Below, piece after piece: positions 32,244 through 42,006 of a stretch of 64,000 nucleotides of DNA. Position 1 is the first letter of the stretch, and each line of letters starts with the position of its first letter. This DNA is from Cryptosporangium phraense. GTDB lineage: Bacteria; Actinomycetota; Actinomycetes; Mycobacteriales; Cryptosporangiaceae. The notes under the pieces were generated by a model. It had not been told where the DNA came from. It saw only the letters and a program-made list of their open reading frames with translations, and made no database searches. The stretch spans positions 1-64,000 of the forward strand of contig NZ_VIRS01000012.1 in NCBI RefSeq assembly GCF_006912135.1, read 5' to 3'. A program made the translations under genes and the position numbers.

Positions 32244-33452
32244 ATGTTCAGCCTTGACCTGTCTGAAGAGCAAGAAGATCTCCGGGAATGGGTGCACGGG
32301 TTCGCGAAGGACGTCGTGCGACCGGCCGGTCACGAGTGGGACGAGCGCGAGGAGACGCCCTGGCCGGTGATCCAGGAGGCCGCGAAGATCGGGCTCTACG
32401 GCTTCGAGTCGCTGGCGACCTGGTGGGCCGACGAGTCCGGGCTCTCGCTGCCGATCGTCAACGAGGAGCTGTTCTGGGGTGACGCCGGCATCGCGATGTC
32501 GATCTTCGGCACCACGCTGTGCGTCGCCGGGATCTTCGCCTCCGGGACGCCGGACCAGCTGGCCGAGTGGGTGCCGCAGTGCTTCGGCGACGAGTCCGAA
32601 CCGAAGCTCGGCGCGTTCGCGGTGTCCGAGGCCGAGGCCGGCTCCGACGTCTCCGGGATGAAGACGCGGGCCCGGTACGACGAGGCCACCGACGAGTGGG
32701 TGCTGAACGGCTCGAAGGCCTGGATCACGAACGGCGGCATCGCGAACGTCCACGTCGTCGTCGCGTCGGTCGACCCGTCGCTCGGGTCTCGCGGGCAGGC
32801 CGGGTTCATCATCCCGCCGGGGACGAAGGGGCTCACCACCGCGCGCAAGGTCAAGAAGCTCGGGCTCAAGGCGTCGCACACCGCGGACCTGTTCCTGGAC
32901 GACGTCCGGATCCCGGGCAGTTGCCTGCTCGGCGAGAAGGAGAAATTCGACGAGAGGCTGGCCCGGGCGCGCGAGGGCCGGAGCAGCAAGGGCCAGGCCG
33001 CGCTGCGGACGTTCGAGGTGAGCCGCCCGACCGTCGGCGCGCAGGCGATCGGGATCGCCAGGGCCGCGTACGAGTACGCGCTCGAGTACGCCAAGGGCCG
33101 GGAGACCTGGGGTCGTCCGATCATCGAGAACCAGGCGGTCGCGTTCGCGCTGGCCGACATGAAGATGGAGATCGACGCGGCCCGGCTGCTGGTGTGGCGG
33201 GCGGCCTGGATGGGGCGCACCGGCAAGGAGTTCGGCGCCGGCGAGGGGTCGATGTCGAAGCTCAAGGCCGGCGAGGTGGCGGTCTGGGCGTCGGAGCGGG
33301 CGGTGCAGATCCTCGGTGGCGCCGGCTACAGCCGCGAGCACCCGGTCGAGCGCATGTACCGCGACTCGAAGATCTACACGATCTTCGAGGGCACGTCGGA
33401 GATCCAGCGCCTGGTCATCGCCCGAGCCATCTCGGGGGCGCGGATCCGCTGA
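32244..33452 (+). CDS. Acyl-CoA dehydrogenase
   Basis: The 402-residue flavoenzyme has the three acyl-CoA dehydrogenase domains: the helical N-terminus, the beta domain with FAVSEAEAGSDVSGMKT and WVLNGSKAWITNGG, and the C-terminal helical domain with YTIFEGTSEIQRLVIAR, where Glu382 is the catalytic base. It oxidises an acyl-CoA to the trans-2-enoyl-CoA, the first step of beta-oxidation. The ATG has GAGGA about 7 bp upstream. It is divergent from the tetR gene and follows two candidate operators. Confidence 0.93.
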   Translation: MFSLDLSEEQEDLREWVHGFAKDVVRPAGHEWDEREETPWPVIQEAAKIGLYGFESLATWWADESGLSLPIVNEELFWGDAGIAMSIFGTTLCVAGIFASGTPDQLAEWVPQCFGDESEPKLGAFAVSEAEAGSDVSGMKTRARYDEATDEWVLNGSKAWITNGGIANVHVVVASVDPSLGSRGQAGFIIPPGTKGLTTARKVKKLGLKASHTADLFLDDVRIPGSCLLGEKEKFDERLARAREGRSSKGQAALRTFEVSRPTVGAQAIGIARAAYEYALEYAKGRETWGRPIIENQAVAFALADMKMEIDAARLLVWRAAWMGRTGKEFGAGEGSMSKLKAGEVAVWASERAVQILGGAGYSREHPVERMYRDSKIYTIFEGTSEIQRLVIARAISGARIR

Positions 33453-33586
33453 AGTCGCGCCCTGCCTCCGGGAGGTGGGAAACACGCGGCCGGGCGACCT
33501 TTCCGGCGAAGCTTGCGGAGCAGAGGAGCCGACGGCTGGACGTCGTCGTTCAGCCCGCGATCCCGAGAGTGTGGTTGACTACTCAT

Positions 33587-34132
33587 ATGGTTCGTCTGCT
33601 CTCCACCGCTGCCGATCGCCGGGAATCCGTGCTGACGACCGCGATCAGCGCGTTCGCGGCCAAGGGGTACTTCGGCACGACGACCGTGGAGGTCGCCAAG
33701 GCCGCCGGTATCTCGCAGGCCTACCTGTACCGGCTCTTCCCCGACAAGCAGACGCTGTTCGCCGCGGTCGTCGGGCGGTGCTTCGAGCGCATCCTCGACA
33801 GCTTCGAGCGCGGCACGGTCGGCGACACCCCCGACGCGGTCCTCTACGCGATCGGCGGCGCCTACGCCGAGCTGATCGCCGACCAGGACCTCCTCCTGCT
33901 CCAAATGCACGCCCAGTGCGCCGCGGTCAGCGTCCCCGAGATCAAGGACGCGGTCCGCGCCGGCTACGCCACGCTCGTCGCCTACGCCCGGGAAGCCTCC
34001 GGCGCCGACGAGAAGGCCGTCCAGGCGTTCTTCGCCAACGGCGCGCTCTGCGCGATCGTCGTCACGATGGGCGCACCCGAGGTCGACGCCCCCTGGGCCC
34101 GCACCCTCGACCATGGCCTCCGCCACCCCTAG
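33587..34132 (+). CDS. TetR-family regulator
   Basis: The 181-residue product has a TetR DNA-binding domain ([20 protein letters not shown], then [20 protein letters not shown]) and a small ligand domain with a Met/Cys-rich patch ([13 protein letters not shown]). It stands alone in the 134-bp gap after the dehydrogenase and before the malate synthase promoter region, so its targets are uncertain. The start ATG is preceded by TTGACTACTCAT and lacks a ribosome site, so it may be leaderless. Confidence 0.85.
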   Translation: MVRLLSTAADRRESVLTTAISAFAAKGYFGTTTVEVAKAAGISQAYLYRLFPDKQTLFAAVVGRCFERILDSFERGTVGDTPDAVLYAIGGAYAELIADQDLLLLQMHAQCAAVSVPEIKDAVRAGYATLVAYAREASGADEKAVQAFFANGALCAIVVTMGAPEVDAPWARTLDHGLRHP

Positions 34133-34206
34133 ACGTTCCTCCAAGCGGAACCCACGACGAGTAGCCGGATATATCTCGCTCGTACCTTGTCAGCCGGGGG
34201 TACACC

Positions 34207-34219
34207 CCACCTACGGTGG
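34207..34219. promoter_or_regulatory. Inverted repeats upstream of malate synthase
   Basis: CCACC-TAC-GGTGG (34207-34219) is a perfect 5-bp inverted repeat 28 bp upstream of the malate synthase start, beside a GGGG/CCCC repeat (34196-34208). TTGTCA (34187-34192) could be a -35 for this operon. In Streptomyces the equivalent allantoin genes are repressed by the IclR-type AllR, but no such gene is present here. Confidence 0.35.
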
Positions 34220-34247
34220 TACGCACGTGGAACCAAGGAGGCACAGC

Positions 34248-35816
34248 GTGGCTGGCACGAGTGGTGTGAACACGACCCCGACCACGGTCGACGGCGCCGA
34301 CATCATCCTCTCGCCCGAAGCGCTGGGCTTCCTCGCCGACCTGCACCGCACGTTCGGAGCGCGCCGCAGAGAGCTGCTGGCCCGCCGCCAGGAGCGCCGG
34401 GCCGAGATCGCCCGCACCGGCAAGCTCGACTTCCTGGCCGAGACCGCGCCGGTCCGCGACGACCCGGACTGGCGGGTCGCGGACGCCCCGGCCGACCTGC
34501 AGGACCGGCGGGTCGAGATCACCGGCCCGACCGATCCGAAGATGACGATCAACGCGCTCAACTCGGGCGCGAAGGTCTGGCTGGCCGACCTCGAGGACGC
34601 CAACACCCCGCACTGGGACAACGTCGTCGGCGGCCAGGTCTCGCTGTACCGGGCCACCCGCCGGGCGCTCAGCTTCGAGAGCAACGGCAAGCAGTACCAG
34701 CTGGGCGAGAACCTCGCGGTCGTCGTCACCCGCCCCCGCGGCTGGCACCTGGACGAGGAGCACATCACGGTCGACGGCGAGCCGATCGCCGGCGCGCTCG
34801 TCGACTTCGGGCTCTACTTCTTCCACAACGCGCGGGAGCTGCTGAACCGCGGCAGCGGCCCGTACTTCTACCTGCCGAAGACCGAGAGCCACCTCGAGGC
34901 CCGGCTCTGGAACGACGTCTTCACCCACGCCGAGCAGGCCCTCGGGCTAAATCAGGTGATCAGGGCCACGGTCCTGATCGAGACGATCACCGCCGCGTTC
35001 GAGATGGAAGAGATCCTCTACGAGCTGCGCGAGCACGCCTCCGGCCTGAACGCCGGCCGCTGGGACTACCTGTTCAGCGTCATCAAGAACTTCCGCGACG
35101 CGGGCCCGGAGTTCGTCCTGCCGGACCGGGCCAAGGTGACGATGACCGCCCCGTTCATGCGGGCCTACACCGAGCTGCTGGTCGCGACCTGCCACCGGCG
35201 CGGTGCGTTCGCGATGGGCGGCATGGCCGCGTTCATCCCGAGCCGCCGCGACCCCGAGGTCAACGCGAAGGCGCTCGAGCAGGTCAAGGCCGACAAGGAG
35301 CGCGAGGCCAACGACGGCTTCGACGGCTCCTGGGTCGCCCACCCCGACCTCGTCCCGGTCTGCCGGGACGCGTTCGACGCGGTGCTCGGCGACAAGCCCA
35401 ACCAACTCGACCGCCTCCGCCCGGACGTCGACGTGGCCGCGAGCGACCTGCTCGACGTCGCGAACACGCCGGGCGACGTCACCGAGGACGGCGTGCGGGC
35501 GAACGTGTCGGTCGCGCTGCAGTACCTGAAGGCGTGGATCGGCGGGCTCGGCGCGGTCGCGATCAACAACCTGATGGAGGACGCGGCCACCGCGGAGATC
35601 TCCCGCTCGCAGATCTGGCAGTGGATCAACCAGGGCACGATCCTCGCCGACACCGGCGAGCCGGTCACCAAGACGCTGGTCCGGCGGATCCTCGACGAGG
35701 AGGTCGGGAAGCTCGGTGACGGCTACGACCAGGCCCGGACGCTGTTCGAGCAGGTCGCGCTGGCCGACGACTTCGTCGATTTCCTCACGCTGCCCGCGTA
35801 CGCGCTGGTGCGGTAG
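34248..35816 (+). CDS. aceB: Malate synthase A
   Basis: The 522-residue enzyme condenses glyoxylate with acetyl-CoA to malate. It shows the malate synthase A signatures: [56 protein letters not shown] with the catalytic Arg, [20 protein letters not shown], the metal-binding Glu in [20 protein letters not shown], and [20 protein letters not shown] containing the catalytic Asp. The GTG at 34248 is preceded by AAGGAGG. No isocitrate lyase lies nearby, and the allantoin genes follow directly, so it most likely uses glyoxylate from ureide breakdown. It is directly followed by the DUF6986 gene. Confidence 0.95.
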   Translation: MAGTSGVNTTPTTVDGADIILSPEALGFLADLHRTFGARRRELLARRQERRAEIARTGKLDFLAETAPVRDDPDWRVADAPADLQDRRVEITGPTDPKMTINALNSGAKVWLADLEDANTPHWDNVVGGQVSLYRATRRALSFESNGKQYQLGENLAVVVTRPRGWHLDEEHITVDGEPIAGALVDFGLYFFHNARELLNRGSGPYFYLPKTESHLEARLWNDVFTHAEQALGLNQVIRATVLIETITAAFEMEEILYELREHASGLNAGRWDYLFSVIKNFRDAGPEFVLPDRAKVTMTAPFMRAYTELLVATCHRRGAFAMGGMAAFIPSRRDPEVNAKALEQVKADKEREANDGFDGSWVAHPDLVPVCRDAFDAVLGDKPNQLDRLRPDVDVAASDLLDVANTPGDVTEDGVRANVSVALQYLKAWIGGLGAVAINNLMEDAATAEISRSQIWQWINQGTILADTGEPVTKTLVRRILDEEVGKLGDGYDQARTLFEQVALADDFVDFLTLPAYALVR

Positions 35817-37079
35817 ATGCTCGACGACCTGCTGAACGAACTCGACGCCGAACTCGCCGAGACCGACGAGACGCTGAAAGCCCAGCACGAGAAGCCGCCG
35901 CGAGGCCGCCAGCCGGTGCACACGGTCTACGTGCCGGCCGACCAGTTCTCGGCCGGGCTGCCGTCGCGCTGGGGCGCCGAGGCGCTGGAGCTGCTCGACC
36001 AGCACGCGCCGTTCGCCGATCACCTGGCCAAGGCCACCGGGCTGCCGGTCGAGGCCGTGCACAGCGCGCTGCCGCGCGTCCGGGTGAAGCTCGCGACCGA
36101 GCCGATCGAGGACCTGCGGGTCGACTTCGAGGACGGGTACGGCTACCGTCCCGACGCCGACGAGGACGCCGACGCGCAGAAGGCCGGGCAGGCCGCGGCC
36201 GCGCTGATCGGCCGGTCCGGGGCGCCGTTCACGCTCGGGCTGCGGATCAAGTCGATGGAGCAGCGCGACCGGCGGCGCGGGGTCCGGACGCTGAACCTGT
36301 TCGCCGGGGCGCTGACCCAGAACCTGCCCGACGGCCCCGAGCTGCCCCCGGTGCTGGCCAACAACTTCGTCGTGACGCTGCCGAAGGTCACGTCGGTGGC
36401 GCAGGTGGAGGCCGCGCTCCGCGTCCTCGACGCGATCGAGGACGAGCACCGGCTCACCGCGGGCACGCTCGGCCTCGAGCTGCAGATCGAGCTGCCGAGC
36501 GCGATCCAGTCGACGTCCGGCCTGGCCACGGTGTCGCAGCTCGTGGCGGCCGCGAAAGACCGCTGCGCGGGCGTCCACTACGGCACCTACGACTACAGCG
36601 CCGCGCTCGGCGTCGCGGCCGCGTTCCAGGCCCTCGACCACCCGGTCGCCGACCACGCCAAGGCCGTGATGCTGCTGGCCGCGGTGCAGGCCGGGGTACC
36701 CGCGGTCGACGGGTCGACCAACGTGATGCCCACCGGCGACACGGCGGAGGTTCACACCGCCTGGGCGAACCACGCCCGGCTGGTCCGCCGCTCGCTGGAG
36801 CGGGCCTACTACCAGGGCTGGGACATGCACCCCGGCCACCTGGTCACCCGGTACCTGGCCACCTACGTGTTCTTCCGGGACGCGCTGCCGGCCGCGACCG
36901 CGCGTCTCACCACCTACCTGGCCCGCACGTCGTCCCAGGCCGGTGTCGTCGACGAGCCGGCCACGGCCCGGGCGCTGGCGACCGTGATCCTCCGCGGCCT
37001 CGACTGCGGTGCCCTCACCGAAGAGGAAGTTCCCCTCGACGTCCCACTGTTGCGACGCCTGTCCCGCCCGAGATCGTAA
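35817..37079 (+). CDS. DUF6986 protein, aldolase/citrate-lyase-like
   Basis: The 420-residue product begins immediately after the malate synthase stop. It has features of the HpcH/HpaI aldolase or citrate lyase beta fold: DLRVDFEDGYGYRPDADEDA with acidic metal ligands, FVVTLPKVTSVAQVEAALRV, LGLELQIELPSAIQ, and GVHYGTYDYSAALGVAAAF. It belongs to an actinobacterial family (DUF6986) often found between malate synthase and allantoin genes. A role in C2/C3 or ureidoglycolate metabolism is suggested by position only. Overlap or coupling with neighbours is tight (no gap to malate synthase, 11 bp to allantoinase). Confidence 0.78.
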   Translation: MLDDLLNELDAELAETDETLKAQHEKPPRGRQPVHTVYVPADQFSAGLPSRWGAEALELLDQHAPFADHLAKATGLPVEAVHSALPRVRVKLATEPIEDLRVDFEDGYGYRPDADEDADAQKAGQAAAALIGRSGAPFTLGLRIKSMEQRDRRRGVRTLNLFAGALTQNLPDGPELPPVLANNFVVTLPKVTSVAQVEAALRVLDAIEDEHRLTAGTLGLELQIELPSAIQSTSGLATVSQLVAAAKDRCAGVHYGTYDYSAALGVAAAFQALDHPVADHAKAVMLLAAVQAGVPAVDGSTNVMPTGDTAEVHTAWANHARLVRRSLERAYYQGWDMHPGHLVTRYLATYVFFRDALPAATARLTTYLARTSSQAGVVDEPATARALATVILRGLDCGALTEEEVPLDVPLLRRLSRPRS

Positions 37080-37090
37080 AGGTGGCCGCG

Positions 37091-38419
37091 ATGGTGGATG
37101 TGGTGATCCGCGCCCGGCGGGTAGTGACCGCGACCGGCGAGATCGATCGGGCGATCGGCGTCGCCGACGGCAAGATCGTCGCGATCGAGCCGTTCGACGC
37201 CGACCTGCCCGCCGCCGAGGACCTGACCCTCCCCGACGAGCACGTGCTGATGCCCGGCGTCGTCGACACGCACGTGCACGTCAACGAGCCCGGCCGCACC
37301 GAGTGGGAGGGCTTCGCGACCGCGACCAGAGCCGCGATCGCCGGCGGCGTCACGACGATCATCGACATGCCGCTGAACAGCATCCCGCCCACCACCGACG
37401 TTCCGGCCCTGGACCTCAAGCGCAAGACCGCCGAGGGCCAGGTCCACTGCGACGTCGGGTTCTGGGGCGGGGTGGTGCCCGGGAACCTCCAGGAGCTGCG
37501 TGGCCTGCACGACCACGGCGTCTTCGGCTTCAAGTGCTTCCTGCTGCACTCCGGCGTCGACGAGTTCCCGCCGGTGGAGCCGGCCGAGCTGGAGCGGGCG
37601 CTGCAGGCCCTGCACAGCTACGACGCGCTGCTGATCGTGCACGCCGAGGACTCGCAGGCCATCGACCGCGCCCCCACCGCGCACGGCGAGCGGTACTCGG
37701 ATTTCCTCGCTTCGCGGCCCCGGGGCGCCGAGAACGTGGCGATCGCGCAGGTCATCGAGCTCGCCCGGTGGACCGGGGCCCGCGTCCACATCCTGCATCT
37801 GTCCAGTTCGGACGCTCTGCCGATGATCGCGAGCGCCCGCCGGGACGGCGTCCGCATCACGGCGGAGACCTGTCCGCACTACCTCAGCTTCACCGCGGAA
37901 GCGGTGCCCGACGGGGCGACGCAGTACAAGTGCTGCCCACCGATCCGGGAGGCGAGCAACCGCGAGTTGCTCTGGCAGGGCCTGCGGGACGGCGTGATCG
38001 ACTGCATCGTCTCCGACCACTCCCCCTGCACCCCGGACCTGAAGCGGTTCGACATCGGCGACTTCGGCGTCGCCTGGGGTGGGATCGCGTCGGTCGAGGT
38101 CGGCCTGTCGGCGATCTGGTCGGAGGCGCGGACCCGCGGCTTCACGCTGGCCGACGTCTCCCGGTGGATGTCCGGCCGGCCGGCCGAGATCGCCGGCCTC
38201 CGGCACAAGGGCCGGATCGCGCTCGGCTACGACGCCGACTTCGCCGTCTTCGAGCCGGACGCCGGACGAGTGATCGATCCGGCTCAGCTGCACCACCGCC
38301 ACCCGGTGACGCCGTACGCGTTCCGGCCGCTGGCGGGCGTGGTGCGCGAGACCTGGCTGCGCGGGGCGCGGGCGTCCGGGCAGCCGACCGGCCGGCTGCT
38401 GACCAGGGGGAACGCATGA
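37091..38419 (+). CDS. allB: Allantoinase
   Basis: The 442-residue amidohydrolase opens allantoin to allantoate. It has the binuclear metal site expected: VVDTHVHVNEPGRTEWEG with His61 and His63, the carbamylated Lys148 (FGFKCFLLH), HAEDSQAIDR, HILHLSSSDAL and VSDHSPCTPDL with the catalytic Asp. The ATG at 37091 is preceded by AAAGGTGG, which decides against a GTG three codons upstream. It overlaps the allantoicase gene by ATGA. Confidence 0.95.
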   Translation: MVDVVIRARRVVTATGEIDRAIGVADGKIVAIEPFDADLPAAEDLTLPDEHVLMPGVVDTHVHVNEPGRTEWEGFATATRAAIAGGVTTIIDMPLNSIPPTTDVPALDLKRKTAEGQVHCDVGFWGGVVPGNLQELRGLHDHGVFGFKCFLLHSGVDEFPPVEPAELERALQALHSYDALLIVHAEDSQAIDRAPTAHGERYSDFLASRPRGAENVAIAQVIELARWTGARVHILHLSSSDALPMIASARRDGVRITAETCPHYLSFTAEAVPDGATQYKCCPPIREASNRELLWQGLRDGVIDCIVSDHSPCTPDLKRFDIGDFGVAWGGIASVEVGLSAIWSEARTRGFTLADVSRWMSGRPAEIAGLRHKGRIALGYDADFAVFEPDAGRVIDPAQLHHRHPVTPYAFRPLAGVVRETWLRGARASGQPTGRLLTRGNA

Positions 38420-39390
38420 TCGACCTGGCCGCGCGGGCCTTCGGTGGCGCCGTCGTCGCGGCCAACGACGAGACGTTCGCGGAGAAGGAGAACCTGATCC
38501 GGCCGGACGCGCCGCTGTTCCGGCCGGCCACGTTCGGCCACAAGGGACAGGTCTACGACGGCTGGGAGACGCGCCGACGGCGGAGCCCCGGGCACGACTG
38601 GGTGATCGTCCGGCTGGGTGCTCCGGGGATCGTGCGCGAGGTGGTCGTCGACACCGCGCACTTCACCGGCAACTACCCGGAGGAGTGCTGGCTCGAGGGC
38701 CTCTACGTCGACGGCTACCCCGACGTCACGACCGCGACCGGCTGGGTTCCGCTGACCGGGCGCGAGGCGCTGAAGGGCAACAGCGCCAACGCGTTCGACG
38801 TCGCCGACGGCCCGCTGGTCACCCACGTCCGGCTGAACATCTCCCCCGACGGGGGCGTCGCCCGGCTGCGGGTCCTCGGCGAGGTGGTGCCGGACCCGCG
38901 CCGGCTCGAGGGCCTGACGCTCGACCTGGCCGCGCTGGAGAACGGCGGACGGGTCGAGGACTCCAGCAACCGCTTCTACTCGCCGGCCGACAACGTGCTG
39001 CTGCCCGGCCTGGCCCAGACGATGGGTCAGGGCTGGGAGACCCGCCGTCGGCGCGGCGAGGGCAACGACTGGCTGCTGATCCGGCTGGCCGGGGCCGGGC
39101 ACGTCCGGCAGTTGGTCGTCGACACGACGCACTTCGTCGGCAACGCCCCGGGCGAGGTGCGGGTGCAGGGGGTCCACGACGGCACCTGGTTCGACCTGGT
39201 GGAGCGTCGGCCCCTGCTCCCCGACACCCCGCACTGGTTCGCGACCGACCCGTCCCGCCCGACGACGCACCTGCGCGTCGACGTGTTCCCGGACGGCGGC
39301 CTGGCCCGGGTCCGTGCGTTCGGGTCCCTGACCCCGGACGCCTGGGACGCGCTGGTGGCCCGGTGGGAGGGCGTCAGAGCAGCGCCGTGA
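38416..39390 (+). CDS. alc: Allantoicase
   Basis: The 324-residue product has two similar allantoicase domains (about 12-160 and 175-315). Each has a WETRRRR motif (GWETRRRRSPGHDWVIVRLG and GWETRRRRGEGNDWLLIRLA) and a VVVDTAHFTGNYP / VVDTTHFVGNAPG motif. It hydrolyses allantoate to (S)-ureidoglycolate and urea; the urea can go to the urease encoded 13 kb downstream. The ATG overlaps the allantoinase stop. The 3' end overlaps by 17 bp the convergent SARP gene. No ureidoglycolate lyase is evident in the window. Confidence 0.95.
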   Translation: MIDLAARAFGGAVVAANDETFAEKENLIRPDAPLFRPATFGHKGQVYDGWETRRRRSPGHDWVIVRLGAPGIVREVVVDTAHFTGNYPEECWLEGLYVDGYPDVTTATGWVPLTGREALKGNSANAFDVADGPLVTHVRLNISPDGGVARLRVLGEVVPDPRRLEGLTLDLAALENGGRVEDSSNRFYSPADNVLLPGLAQTMGQGWETRRRRGEGNDWLLIRLAGAGHVRQLVVDTTHFVGNAPGEVRVQGVHDGTWFDLVERRPLLPDTPHWFATDPSRPTTHLRVDVFPDGGLARVRAFGSLTPDAWDALVARWEGVRAAP

Positions 39391-41113
39391 GCGCCGGGTT
39401 GTCGACGTCGACGGCCAGCGCCCGGGCGGCGTCGAGAGCGGCCGGGTCGCCCCGGTGGGAGCGGTGCACGGCGGCCCGGACGGCCAGCTCGGTCATCCCG
39501 CTGTGCCCGGCCAGCGCGGCCAGCTCGCCGATCCAGCCGTCGACCTCGGGACGCCCGGCCGCCACCCCCACCGCGGCCAGGGCGTCCAGCGTGTAGGCCT
39601 CGACCCAGACGTACGCATCGGGCAGGCGTCCGGCCCGGCGGCGGGCGTCCAGGAGCGTCTCGACGGCCCCGGCCGGGTCACCCTCGGCGGCCTGGACGAG
39701 CCCCAGCACGCGAGCGGCCAGGCCCTCCCAGCACGGGTCGCCGATCTGGCAGCCGAGCGCGAACGCGTGCTCGGCCCGGGACCGCGCGGACTTCAGCTCG
39801 CCGAGCCCGAGGTCGGCCTCCGCGCGCAGGGCCTCCGGCCAGGGCAGGAACGACGTCCAGCCGGCGCTGGTAGTCCGGGCCAGGGCCTCGTCGAGCATCC
39901 GCCCGGCCCGCTCGAACTCGCCGCGCAGCAGGTAGACGCGTCCGAGCATCGAGAGCAGGTAGGCCCGGCGGCGGTCGTCGCGGGCGCAGGCCAGGCCCTG
40001 CTCGAGCGCTCGGCAGGCGTCGGCGTAACGGCCGGTGTCGGAGAGCGTGCTACCGCGCACCGACAGCGCGATGGCCCGCTGCGACTCGGCCGGCACCGAC
40101 TCGGCCCGGGCCAGCCACGGTTCGACCCGGCCGTACCGGGCCCGGAGGAACTCCACGTAGGCCAGCTCGACGTACGCGGTCGCGAGCGACTCCGGCGACG
40201 CCCCGTCGCAGGCCAGGGCCCGGTGCAGCGCGGCCGCTCCCTCCTCGTCGTTGCCCCGGGCGGTGTGGACGAGCGCGGTGCCGAGCGCGGTGTAGGCGGC
40301 CGCGGTGAGCGGGCCGTCGCCGAGCACCTCCGCGTCCGTCACGGCCCGGCGCAGGCACTGCAGGCCGGCGTCCAGGGCACCGGCTCCGATCGCGGCCTCG
40401 CCCGCGTCGATCAGGGCCTGCACGGCCGGGCGGCCGGACGCCGGGGCGGTGGCGGTCGCGGCCGGACGAGTCACCATCGCCGCATCCAGCGCCGGCCCCG
40501 GTTCGACGCCCAGCTCGTCGCGGAACAACGTCCGGCAGGCGGCGGCGCGCCGGGCCGCGTCGACGCCGTGGCCGCCCGCGGCCAGGGCCCGCACCAGCAG
40601 CACGTGGTAGTTCTCGTCGTACGGGGCCAGGCCCACCAGCCGCCCGGCCAGCTCGGCGCTCTCGTCGGCCCGGCCGTGGGCCAGCGCGCGCAGGGCGGCC
40701 TCGTGCAGCAGCGACTCGCGCGCACCCCGGGCCTGCCGTCGCTGGGCCTCCAGCCAGAGCTCGAACGCCGGGCACCCGGCGAACCGCAGCGAGCCGAGCA
40801 GCTCGCCCTCGGCGTCCAGCCCGGTCGTCACCACGATCGGCGGCGACGACCAGCCCAGCCGGATCGGGTCACCGCGGAAGGCCGCCGGGTCGCCCACCAG
40901 CCGGCGTAACGCCGAGAGGTTCCAGCGCAGCGCGGCCATCGGGTCGTCCGCGGTCGGGAACAGCAGCTCGGCGACGTGCGCCCGGGCGGCCGGCACCTCC
41001 CGGAGCAGGAGATACGCGAGCAGGCCCCAGACCTTGTGCCCGCGCGGCGCCGGCCGCACCGCCCCGTCGCGCAGAACGCGCGGGGAGCCGACGAGATGGA
41101 CCTCGAACGTCAC
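39374..41113 (-). CDS. SARP-type regulator with BTAD and TPR repeats
   Basis: The 579-residue product has an N-terminal winged-helix DNA-binding domain (about 1-95), a bacterial transcriptional activation domain (about 100-210, ending FRDELGVEPGPALDAAM), and a C-terminal TPR-like helical region (about 225-579). It lacks the NB-ARC ATPase domain of AfsR. Such proteins activate target promoters, often in secondary metabolism. The GTG start overlaps the stop of the DUF4242 gene (GTGA), and the gene runs convergent with allantoicase. A role in purine or ureide gene control is possible from location but not shown. Confidence 0.85.
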   Translation of the reverse strand: MTFEVHLVGSPRVLRDGAVRPAPRGHKVWGLLAYLLLREVPAARAHVAELLFPTADDPMAALRWNLSALRRLVGDPAAFRGDPIRLGWSSPPIVVTTGLDAEGELLGSLRFAGCPAFELWLEAQRRQARGARESLLHEAALRALAHGRADESAELAGRLVGLAPYDENYHVLLVRALAAGGHGVDAARRAAACRTLFRDELGVEPGPALDAAMVTRPAATATAPASGRPAVQALIDAGEAAIGAGALDAGLQCLRRAVTDAEVLGDGPLTAAAYTALGTALVHTARGNDEEGAAALHRALACDGASPESLATAYVELAYVEFLRARYGRVEPWLARAESVPAESQRAIALSVRGSTLSDTGRYADACRALEQGLACARDDRRRAYLLSMLGRVYLLRGEFERAGRMLDEALARTTSAGWTSFLPWPEALRAEADLGLGELKSARSRAEHAFALGCQIGDPCWEGLAARVLGLVQAAEGDPAGAVETLLDARRRAGRLPDAYVWVEAYTLDALAAVGVAAGRPEVDGWIGELAALAGHSGMTELAVRAAVHRSHRGDPAALDAARALAVDVDNPALTALL

Positions 41114-41382
41114 TCGGCCGTCGTCGGGTCGATCGTCGTCCGGACCCTATTCACCCGGTCGGCCGGGAAGCCGCCGCGCCGGGCGTGCTCCCGCACGATC
41201 TCGGCGTCGTCCGCGAGGTACACGCAGTACATCTTGTCGTCGGTGACGTAGCTCTGCACCCACTGCACGTGCGGGCTCAGCTCGTCGAGCACGGCGCGGG
41301 ACTTCTGCGAGACCGCGCGCAGCTCCTCGGCCGACGACGCGCCCAACCCCGGGATCTCTCGCTCGATGACGAATTTAGGCAT
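41110..41382 (-). CDS. DUF4242 small protein (SCO4226-like)
   Basis: The 90-residue product begins PKFVIEREIPGLGASSAEEL and contains VQWVQSYVTDDKMYCVYLAD and EHARRGGFPADRVNRVRTTI. This is the DUF4242 family; the Streptomyces coelicolor member SCO4226 is a ferredoxin-like nickel-binding protein. The strong ribosome site GAGGAGGAACG directly precedes the ATG. It is the first gene of a two-gene operon with the SARP regulator. Nickel binding would be of note because urease needs nickel, but this is speculation. Confidence 0.85.
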   Translation of the reverse strand: MPKFVIEREIPGLGASSAEELRAVSQKSRAVLDELSPHVQWVQSYVTDDKMYCVYLADDAEIVREHARRGGFPADRVNRVRTTIDPTTAE

Positions 41383-41493
41383 CGTTCCTCCTCGTGTGTG
41401 TACGGGAAGGATCGGCGGCCGCCGTGTGACGACTCGTGTGACCGCGAGACACCTGTGGGAAACACACCATTCACCGGCCGGTTGCACCCCACA

Positions 41494-41988
41494 ATGAATC
41501 GCATGACGGACCGCAGGGCTCCCTTCATCGTCGGTGACGAACGTACGACCCTCCTCACGTTTCTCACGTATCTCCGGCAATCGATCATCCACAAGGTCGA
41601 AGACCTCACCGAGGAAGAAGCCCGGCGCCCGGTGGTGCCGTCCGGGTGGAGCCTGGCGGGGCTGCTCAAGCACCTGACGGTGTCCGAGCGCTACTGGTTC
41701 CGGCACGTCTGGGCGGGCGAGCCCGGCATCGGGTGGGACCGGCACAGCTGGGACGTCGCCGCCGGGGTGAGCGTCGACCAGCTGATCGACGACTACCGCG
41801 AATCGTGGAAGGAGTCCGACCGGCTGGTCGAGACGGCTCCGAATTTCGACGTCCCGTGCGCCGAGGAGCACCGTAACCACCGGATGTCGCTGCGCTGGGT
41901 CATCGTCCACATGATCGAGGAGACGGCCAGGCACGCCGGTCACGCCGACGTCACCCGCGAGCTGATCGACGGTTCCACCGGCCGCTGA
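41494..41988 (+). CDS. DinB-like DUF664 protein
   Basis: The 164-residue product matches the DinB/YfiT-like four-helix family DUF664: LLTFLTYLRQSIIHKVEDLT, SGWSLAGLLKHLTVSERYWF (first metal His), and VIVHMIEETARHAGHADVTRE (the paired His residues). Related proteins include mycothiol- or bacillithiol-dependent S-transferases and enzymes of unknown role. The ATG at 41494 is the first of two close ATGs, and the ribosome site is weak. It ends 18 bp before the AfsR-like gene and may be co-transcribed with it. Confidence 0.85.
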   Translation: MNRMTDRRAPFIVGDERTTLLTFLTYLRQSIIHKVEDLTEEEARRPVVPSGWSLAGLLKHLTVSERYWFRHVWAGEPGIGWDRHSWDVAAGVSVDQLIDDYRESWKESDRLVETAPNFDVPCAEEHRNHRMSLRWVIVHMIEETARHAGHADVTRELIDGSTGR

Positions 41989-42006
41989 CACGGTAATTGT
42001 TGAGGG

